A DNA stretch of 64,000 bases from Anisodus tanguticus (taxonomy: Eukaryota > Streptophyta > Magnoliopsida > Solanales > Solanaceae): contig CM067547.1 of the NCBI GenBank assembly GCA_034509755.1, positions 50,557,859 through 50,621,858 of the forward strand, read 5' to 3'. Below are positions 58,901 to 64,000 of the stretch, one piece after another (positions within the stretch are counted from its first letter, which is position 1; each line of letters starts with the position of its first letter). The notes under the pieces were generated by a model, which worked only from the letters and a program-made list of their open reading frames with translations, ran no database searches and was not told the DNA's origin. The translations under genes and the position numbers were made by a program.

Positions 58901-60838
58901 CAACAAAGCGGCAAGCAACTGAATTTAGTAATGATACAACCATGGCGATTGTTAAGAGTTCCACATCGGAAATGGAATGGAACATGGACTCCTTATATGG
59001 ACTTGGGCAATCCTCACCCTACAAGCTAGCCTTTGGGATTGAGTTAGGCCCAAGATTCATTCTTTACATGGTATCAGAGCCAGACTCATTCCAATTCTTT
59101 GTTCGTCGATGTTGTGTCCCCACGCTCCAGTTAACGAGGTCTGGACGTGAAGGGAGAGTGTTAAGAGTCCCACATCGGAAATGGAATGAGAACATGAACT
59201 CCTTATATGGACTTGGATCACCCTACAAGTTAGCTTTTGGGGTTGAGTTAGGCCCAAGATCCATTCTTTGCAGCGATCACAATCGATATAGCATATATAA
59301 TCTTCAACACCGCACCTAGACATGCATTGCACCTTCCACTGTTAACTAAGGGGTCGTTTGGCTGCTTGTTAGGAAGTGAATTATTCATATATTAGAACCA
59401 GCATAACTAGTACCATGTTTGGTAGCATTTTAGTTGTATGTATAAAATTCATGCAGGATATGGTGAGCCTTCAACTTACCGAGGACATGACCCTAGATAG
59501 GAGGGTGTGGAGGTCGAGGATTAGGGTAGAGGACTAGTATTAGGATTAGTATTATTATCCTTTTTTGTAGGATCAATATTATTTTCGTCATTTTTATTTT
59601 AGTATTCTCATGTTTCTTATTATTATTTTTCTATTCCTACCTGCTTGTTTCTTATTATTATTTTTCTATTCCTACCTGCTTGTTTCTTTCACTTCATTAT
59701 CTTAATTATTATTGTTGTGTTTTCATTTCTACTTGAGTCGAGGGTATATCGAAAACAGCCTCTTTACCCGTCACAAGGTAGGGATAAAGGTTTGCGTACA
59801 CTCTACCCTCCCCAGATCCCACCAAACCCCACCTGGTGGATTATACTATGTTGTTGTTGATGTATAAAATTCAACATACGGTGTTTGATTATCAGTTTAT
59901 AATCCCGCATGCCTAAAACATGTATGCCCTCCGTCTCAATTTATATGACACTCTTTCCTTTTTAGTTAGTCCCAAAAAGAATGACACCTTTCTATTTTAG
60001 TAACAATTCAACTTTAAATTTATCTTTATACCCTTAATGAAATCATTTCTAGTCACACAAGTTTCTATAAGTTGTTTTAGACCACAAGTTTCAAAAGTCT
60101 TCCATTATTTCTTAAACATTGTGTCAAGTCAAAGACCTTCATATAAAATGTGACAGAGGGAGTATAAGTTATGAGTGGATTATGTATTATTTTATATAGG
60201 GTAGAAAATGGAATGACTAATACATAAATAATTAAACACTGCATAAATAATCATTGCATAACTCTAACGAGCAACCAATTCCGCAAATTTTAATGTTCAA
60301 TAGAAAAATATCACTCACATAAAACATCTCTGACGACAGCTAAGCTCAAATCAGAGTCCTCCCCGAGCATGGAACACAAAAACTGCTCGACATCTTCATC
60401 ACCACCCTTGAATTTCGAACAACTCTTCTTCAGAGTTGTCCTCACATAATCCTTCCCTATCATCATCGAAACCGTTCCCGTAGCAGCTACCAATTTCTTC
60501 TTCGTCTTAGCCTTCCTTTTAACCGAATAATGACCTTCAACAAACACATCCGAGTTACTTGAACCAACATTTCCACTCGAACTAGAACAACTAGTGATCT
60601 TACGCTCCATTATATCACTGAGAATCGCCATTGCTTTATTCAAATCTCCCTTCGCCTCTTTATAAGCACATTTTGCTTCCTCCACAGAAACAGAGCTAAA
60701 CGCATCCGTTAATATGTTCAAAACACTACTCTCCCCTCCTTCATTTCTATCGTCATCTGGCAACGAACCGTTAACAACTCCAACTTGTTTACAAGTTTTC
60801 GATCTCTTCTTGTTATTATTATTATTCTGTTGCTTCAT
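49905..60838 (-). CDS. SMR domain-containing protein, At5g58720-like (UBA/CUE-like, DUF1771, Smr)
   Basis: Eleven coding exons joined by GT-AG introns in continuous phase: 60838-60319, 58551-58526, 57604-57494, 56076-55991, 53047-52809, 52243-52167, 52036-51980, 50605-50538, 50456-50350, 50252-50182, 50030-49905 (TGA). The product is 495 aa. Residues 1-30 are basic and Asn/Lys-rich. A UBA/CUE-like segment (LTDAFSSVSVEEAKCAYKEA) lies near 42-75, and a second such segment (CSMLGEDSDLSLAVVRDVLC, QCGYEVEKVL) near 155-190. ILESLFNMPTPKS and TMNWKNVVKKM come near 278-305. DUF1771 is at 330-395 (EYQLFTEAAKQHWESMRSHY) and Smr at about 403-490 (ITIDLHGQHVKPAMRLLKLH, VITGCGAHGIGKSKL). It ends in Asp-Asn. 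Smr domains are associated with nucleic-acid binding or endonuclease activity, and the family overlaps with SDE5-like RNA-silencing proteins; the function here is inferred. No lesion seen, so it looks functional. Confidence 0.92.
50720..50985. mobile_element. TIR MITE in intron 7 of the SMR gene
   Basis: The left end ATTTGGTCGTTGGTTAGAG and the right end CTAACCAGCAACTAAACGACC are inverted copies. The inner sequence TAAATAACTATACCTC (inverted sense) and TACATAAATCGAGTCATAAC are shared with the interrupted copy at 59350-60275. About 265 bp, non-coding, superfamily not assigned. Confidence 0.65.
53114..53762 (+). mobile_element. Tandem TRIM with three LTRs (TRIM-2), intron 4 of the SMR gene
   Basis: Three LTR copies begin at 53114 (TGTTAGAAGTCCACATCGG), 53258 (TGTTAAGTGTCCCACATTGG) and 53474 (TGTTAGAAGTACCACATC). 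Between LTR 2 and 3 is a degenerate primer site (TGGAATCAGAACC at 53378) and about 95 bp of internal sequence. The segment between LTR 1 and 2 is shorter and lacks the primer site. The LTRs share CTCCTTATATGGTCTTGG, TGAGCTAGCTTTTGG and GTTGAGTTAGGCCCAAGATC with TRIM-3 (58950-59272). LTR 3 carries an insertion at 53492-53662. No coding sequence. Confidence 0.75.
53492..53662. mobile_element. GC-rich insertion inside TRIM-2 LTR 3
   Basis: The LTR match stops after ACCACATC at 53491 and resumes at GAGGTGGGATGG at 53663. The 171-bp insert is GC-rich (GGGTCGGGTCGGCCCG, CCCGGATCGG, GTCCGGCCACCGGGG) with an A-rich end. No inverted termini were recognised. ATC borders both junctions, too short to call a TSD with certainty. 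Confidence 0.5.
53827..54045. repeat. Direct repeat of about 90 bp with 128-bp period
   Basis: ATACCATAAAACCTCCAGAA, then TGAGCATATTACTAAACCC and CTTGCTTAAAGGTGATGT occur from 53827 and again from 53955 with few differences, inside intron 4. Confidence 0.85.
55265..55437. mobile_element. Short TIR MITE in intron 4 of the SMR gene
   Basis: GGTAAATACTTGCCCGCACC then TGGTGTTTACACCAAACC at the left is an imperfect inverted copy of GGTTTGGTATTAACACTGGG then TGCCGATAAGTTTCTACC at the right (about 38-bp TIRs). About 170 bp, non-coding. Confidence 0.65.
56405..56619 (+). mobile_element. 5'-truncated RTE LINE/SINE, intron 3 of the SMR gene
   Basis: The insert ends with the conserved tail (GAGCCGAGGGTCTCCCGG, GTACACTCTACCCTCCCC, GGGTATGTTGTTGTTG). 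TATGTAGACCAACTCTT (56388-56404) recurs as TATGTAGACCACCTCTT (56620-56636), a 17-bp target duplication with one mismatch. A (GCTTT)4-type run is inside. The minus-strand frame across it is not a gene. Confidence 0.85.
58950..59272 (+). mobile_element. Complete TRIM (TRIM-3), intron 1 of the SMR gene
   Basis: LTRs at 58950-59068 (119 bp) and 59159-59272 (114 bp), both starting TGTTAAGAGTYCCACATCGG and ending ATTCTTTRCA. The primer site TGGTATCAGAGCCAGAC (59069-59085) directly follows the 5' LTR, and a purine tract (GTGAAGGGAGAG) precedes the 3' LTR. Perfect 5-bp TSD GCGAT at 58945-58949 and 59273-59277. Only 90 bp of internal sequence and no coding. The open frames across it are artefacts. Confidence 0.92.
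59452..59859 (+). mobile_element. 5'-truncated RTE LINE with 14-bp TSD
   Basis: Starts within the RT C-terminal codons (QLTEDMTLDRRVWRSRIRVE, stop at about 59536), followed by the 3' UTR and the tail ending TATGTTGTTGTTG. ATGTATAAAATTCA flanks it at 59438-59451 and 59860-59873. It ties the TTG-ending tail seen elsewhere to an RTE LINE. Confidence 0.9.
59925..60162. mobile_element. Stowaway-like MITE
   Basis: The left end TGCCCTCCGTCTCAATTTAT and the right end ATAAAATGTGACAGAGGGAG are inverted copies flanked by TA (59923-59924 and 60163-60164). 238 bp, non-coding. Confidence 0.8.
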
Positions 60839-61152
60839 TTTACAAATTAGTTACTAATCATATACAACAATTCCTACAATTATAGCTACAAACACAACAA
60901 TTTTTGCTACTACTACATAGAAAAGTACAACAATATAATTATCATCATGACTATGAATCAATTCGATCAAAGGAAGGAAGAGAAAAATATATTCAAAGTT
61001 AAATATCTATAAGGATATCGAGGTTCGAGAAGCTTCTGAGAAACTGAAAATTTCATTTGAACCCTAAATCAATAAACAAAGGATTTGTCAATTGCAGAAT
61101 AATGGGAAAACAAATAAAGGGAATTTTGGATCAAAATACGGTTGTTGGTTGA

Positions 61153-61160
61153 CTATATAG
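61153..61160 (-). promoter_or_regulatory. Candidate TATA box of the SMR gene
   Basis: CTATATAG lies about 315 bp upstream of the start codon in an otherwise AT-rich leader with pyrimidine tracts. No second candidate is as well placed; transcription start unknown. Confidence 0.35.
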
Positions 61161-61169
61161 AGATGGAAT

Positions 61170-62244
61170 GAAATGAAAGCGAAAATCTGATGAACGAGAA
61201 AAATGAGGCGAATGGCGATATGGAAATTTGGGGCAAAGATTTAGCCTCACTATTAGTATTATCTGGTACTAGTACAATTTTTAATAGCATAATAAGTTTG
61301 CTCATAGATTTTGAAGTTATAAACTTGAAACTTTAAAATTTGAATTTTTAAAATTATGATTTTTAAAATTTAAAGTTATATTTAGACATACATTTTACTT
61401 TGAAAAAAATTAAAATTATGCGAGTGAATTGAAAAGTTTTTGAAGATAGATTTTCAAAATCTACTCCAAAATCTATAATCAAACAGATATTTGAAAATAA
61501 ATTTTCAAAATTTATAGCCAAACACTACTAGCTTAATAAATTTTATAGACATTCAAACAATAACTTATTCCGATTGAGCTAACAATGAATAATAAAATTA
61601 TTACTTCTGATGCAGTAGTAGTAATTATTCGTCCATAAATTCAATTTCTTACTATCCAACAAAGATGTAAGAAAATATTTGTTTGAGTGATGGTTTTGCC
61701 CTTAAACAAAATATTTTCTAAATTAATTTATAAATTATTATTACTCCAAACTTTCATCTTCCTTATTGTAAACCAAATTATATATGCATATTCTTATTCC
61801 GCACTAGATACTTATATTAAAGTAAAAAATAATTTAAAGAAGAGATTTGAACTGGAATGACTCAATGGGTGAAACTTTGGGGTCTCTAGTTGAGAAAAAT
61901 AATGACATATTTTTATTTTTTCAGATGAGGAGTGTACAATTTTGTATTTTACTACAAATATGGTTGATATAACATTTGACAATACTTCTTATATAGCAAA
62001 ACTTTAAACAAGAATAAGAATATTTTAATTTCTGGAAAGTGATTTGGTTGGGTTGATTCTTTTTAATTGAATTTAAAATTATTGACTAAAATATTAAATA
62101 AAAAAGATAACAAGAGTAAAATATTTATAACCCTCGAATATGGATTTTGGATTGAGTCGTGTCGGTCGATGTTTTTTAATTGAATTTGTATTATTAGATC
62201 AAAAATAAAAAAGAAACAAAAAAAACACTGGAAGTTGGATTTTC
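61170..62244. other. AT-rich spacer upstream of the SMR gene
   Basis: Contains several inverted AAATTTTCAAAATTTATAG-type segments near 61300-61520, possibly a decayed MITE. No gene is seen. Confidence 0.4.
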
Positions 62245-62880
62245 ATCATTTCCTTCAATGTGCGGTTCTTACGTTCCGTCACACCGTTCAACTGAGGTGA
62301 GTATGGAGACGTCGTTTGATGAACAATGCCTGATTGGGCATAATATTCCTCAAATGGTGCTACATATTCTCCCCCTCTATCGCTACGAATGGATTTAATT
62401 TGCATGCTTAGTTGGTTCTCAACTTCTGCTTTGTAACGTCGGAACGTTTCAAAGGCTTCATCTTTACTTTTCAACAAGTAAAGGTAACAATACATTGTGC
62501 TATCATCGATGAATGTCACAAAGTACTTGTCCCCCCCCCCCCCCCTCCCTAGTTTGTGCAAACTTCAAATCACATATATCTGTGTGAATAAATTCTAGAG
62601 GAGCGGTATTCCTTTCGACGGATCGAAAAGGAATCTTTGTGAGTTTTGTCTCTACGCACATCTCAAACTTATGTTGAGGGTTTACATCGATAGACGGCAA
62701 CAACTCCAACTTTACCAACCTCTGAATGGACTTGTAGTTAACATGTCCTAATCTATGATGCCATAAATTAGAGGACTCAAGCAAGTAAGAAGAAACTTCA
62801 ATATTATTGCTTGCACGTAATACAGACATGGCGTTAACTTTGAAGAGGCCTTCACATACGAAGCCCCTTCAAACAAACGT
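62245..62880 (-). pseudogene. Copia integrase, 3' truncated (Cop-F)
   Basis: Minus-strand frames from 62829 downwards: the pre-integrase zinc region (SSNLWHHRLGHVNYKSIQRL, then FEMCVETKLTKI), FIHTDICDLKFA, a frame break at a C15 tract (62531-62545), then the core YFVTFIDDSTMYCYLYLLKS, SIRSDRGGEYVAPFEEY and NGVTERKNRTLKEMM. Homology ends near 62245 within the integrase, so RT, RNase H and the 3' LTR are missing. It resembles Cop-D/Cop-E but is a different family (many substitutions). Confidence 0.82.
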
Positions 62881-64000
62881 TCCATTCTTGGTGATTACAA
62901 ATTTATTGGACTCAAACATTAGCCTAAAACCAGCATTAACCAATAAATGACCTGAAATTAAATTTCTCCTAATCTCAGGGACATGCATCACCTCCTTCAG
63001 AGTGAGCTCCTTTCCAGAAGTCATCTTCAGGACTACCTTTCCTACCCCAGCACGTCAGAGGAAGAGTTGTTACCCATGAACAACTTCTTGTGTAACTGGT
63101 GTATAAGTGGAGAAGGCATCTTTATTGGTCTTAGCCTTGGCCTTCTCTTATTGCTCAGTCTTGAGCTTGCGGCAGTTCTTGATCATGTGACCAGGTTTCC
63201 CACAGTGGTGACAGTTTCCTTTGAACTTCTTCGTTTCTTGGGTCTTGCCGTCTTTCTGGAACTTGCGCTTCTTGCTTGGGTTCCCTTTGGCCTCAGCCAG
63301 ATTTGCCTTTGCCTCAACGGGTTGTTTTACCCTAGGCAAGGCCTTCTTATTATCTTCCTGAATATGGAGTTTGATAATAAGTTCTTCAAAGGTCATTTCC
63401 TTTGTCTTGAGTTTTAAGTAACTCATAAACTCATTCCACGAAGGAGGTAACTTTTCAATTAGTGATGCAACAAAAAACTGCTCATTTAGTTTCATACATT
63501 CCAAATTCAGGTGATGTAGAATCATTTGAAATTCCTGGACTTGGGACATCACAATTTTGCTATCCACCATTTGAAATTTCATGAATTTTTCAATGATGAA
63601 TTTCTTAGTACCTGCATCTTGTGCGTTGTACTTCTTTTGCAGTTTTTCCCATAACTCTTTGGCAGTGCCTACGGTGCAATACATCGTGTAGAGTGGGTCT
63701 GACAAGCAGTTCAAAATATAGTTCTTACACATGAAATCACTATGACTCCATACATCAAGAACCATCTTCATGCCATTAATGACATAGATACCTTGGCCCC
63801 CTTCAGCCGTTTCAGTAGGCGAATGGTCCAATTCATCTCCAGCTTGTGGAGGATCTTCTGTTAGGAAACGAACCATTTCCATAACAGTCAGATAGAATAA
63901 CATCTTTTGTTGTCATCTCTTGATGTTGGAGCCCATGAACTTTTCAGGGCGTTCAAAGTGGAATCCAACGGGTGGAGGAACGACAACGTTCCCTTGAGCA
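62881..64000 (-). pseudogene. Copia gag and protease, running off the window (Cop-F)
   Basis: The frame 63903-63148 contains MLFYLTVMEMVRFLTEDPPQ, the capsid core GTKKFIIEKFMKFQMVDSKI, LNEQFFVASLIEKLPPSWNE, TFEELIIKLHIQEDNKKALP and a CCHC knuckle (CHHCGKPGHMIKNC) just before a stop at 63148. Upstream, 64000-63904 continues the same frame (PPPVGFHFERPEKFMGSNIK) through a TGA at 63913-63915 that replaces the Trp of the WQQKMLF motif. The protease (62881-63140) is disrupted by an apparent deletion. The start codon and 5' LTR lie beyond 64000. Confidence 0.83.

Larger units (their letters stand above)
59350..60275. mobile_element. TIR MITE in intron 1, interrupted by two later insertions
   Basis: The left end GGTCGTTTGGCTGCTTGTTA and the right end TAACTCTAACGAGCAACCAA are inverted copies and match the MITE at 50720-50985. 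The interior (TACATAAATAATTAAACAC, GTAGAAAATGGAATGACTAA) also matches. An RTE LINE (59452-59859) and a Stowaway-like MITE (59925-60162) sit within it. Confidence 0.7.

Noticed and set aside
58950..59272. Cassandra-type TRIM carrying 5S rRNA
   Set aside because: No 5S internal promoter or 5S-like sequence is present in the LTRs.

Overview
The window is plant nuclear DNA, almost certainly from a Solanaceae species. The pointers are TTG-tailed RTE/SINE 3' ends, a tRNA-derived SINE of the type common in that family, Tork/TNT-like and Ale-like Ty1/copia elements, and an Ale-type element whose LTRs start with TA, as described for the tomato TARE1 family. I cannot name the genus. There are no bacterial-style operons, rRNA genes or convincing free-standing tRNA genes.

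Layout. 1-7250: a Mutator-like MITE (9-bp TSD), an RTE tail, a rearranged Tork-type copia relic (RNase H end, one LTR, PBS, gag, protease, integrase), a TRIM, a CACTA-like MITE and a Stowaway-like MITE. 7253-19241: reverse-strand copia element Cop-B (232-bp LTRs, TSD GAAGT), split in RNase H by a 6.9-kb Athila-type Ty3/gypsy element (8087-14963) that keeps gag and protease but has no RT, RNase H or integrase. 19242-26633: AT-rich spacer with CACTA-like, hAT-like and RTE fragments, a scrambled copia fragment and a (TA)46 microsatellite. 26634-38244: reverse-strand Cop-C (TA-starting LTRs, TSD ATCTT), split in RNase H by a second copia, Cop-D (27000-33626, TSD TATCC). 38720-48900: two diverged copies of one flank sequence, a SINE, and the last codons of what looks like an NLR resistance gene, interrupted by Cop-E (40068-46517, TSD ACAAG), followed by a 9-unit minisatellite.

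49905-60838 (minus strand) is the one host gene I can model in full: 11 coding exons, 495 codons, encoding a UBA/CUE-like, DUF1771 and Smr protein resembling Arabidopsis At5g58720. Its introns hold two TRIM insertions, two 5'-truncated RTE LINEs with clear TSDs and several MITEs, including a MITE that carries two later insertions. 62245-64000: the 5' part of a reverse-strand copia (Cop-F) running off the window.

At least four transposition layers are datable by nesting. By-eye LTR divergence is about 10% in Cop-B and about 3-4% in Cop-C and Cop-E. The most interesting signal is in Cop-D and Cop-E. Neither has the tRNA primer site used by the other copia elements here. Instead both carry, at the usual PBS position, 14 bases exactly complementary to a stretch about 120-130 nt upstream inside the LTR, which suggests self-priming.
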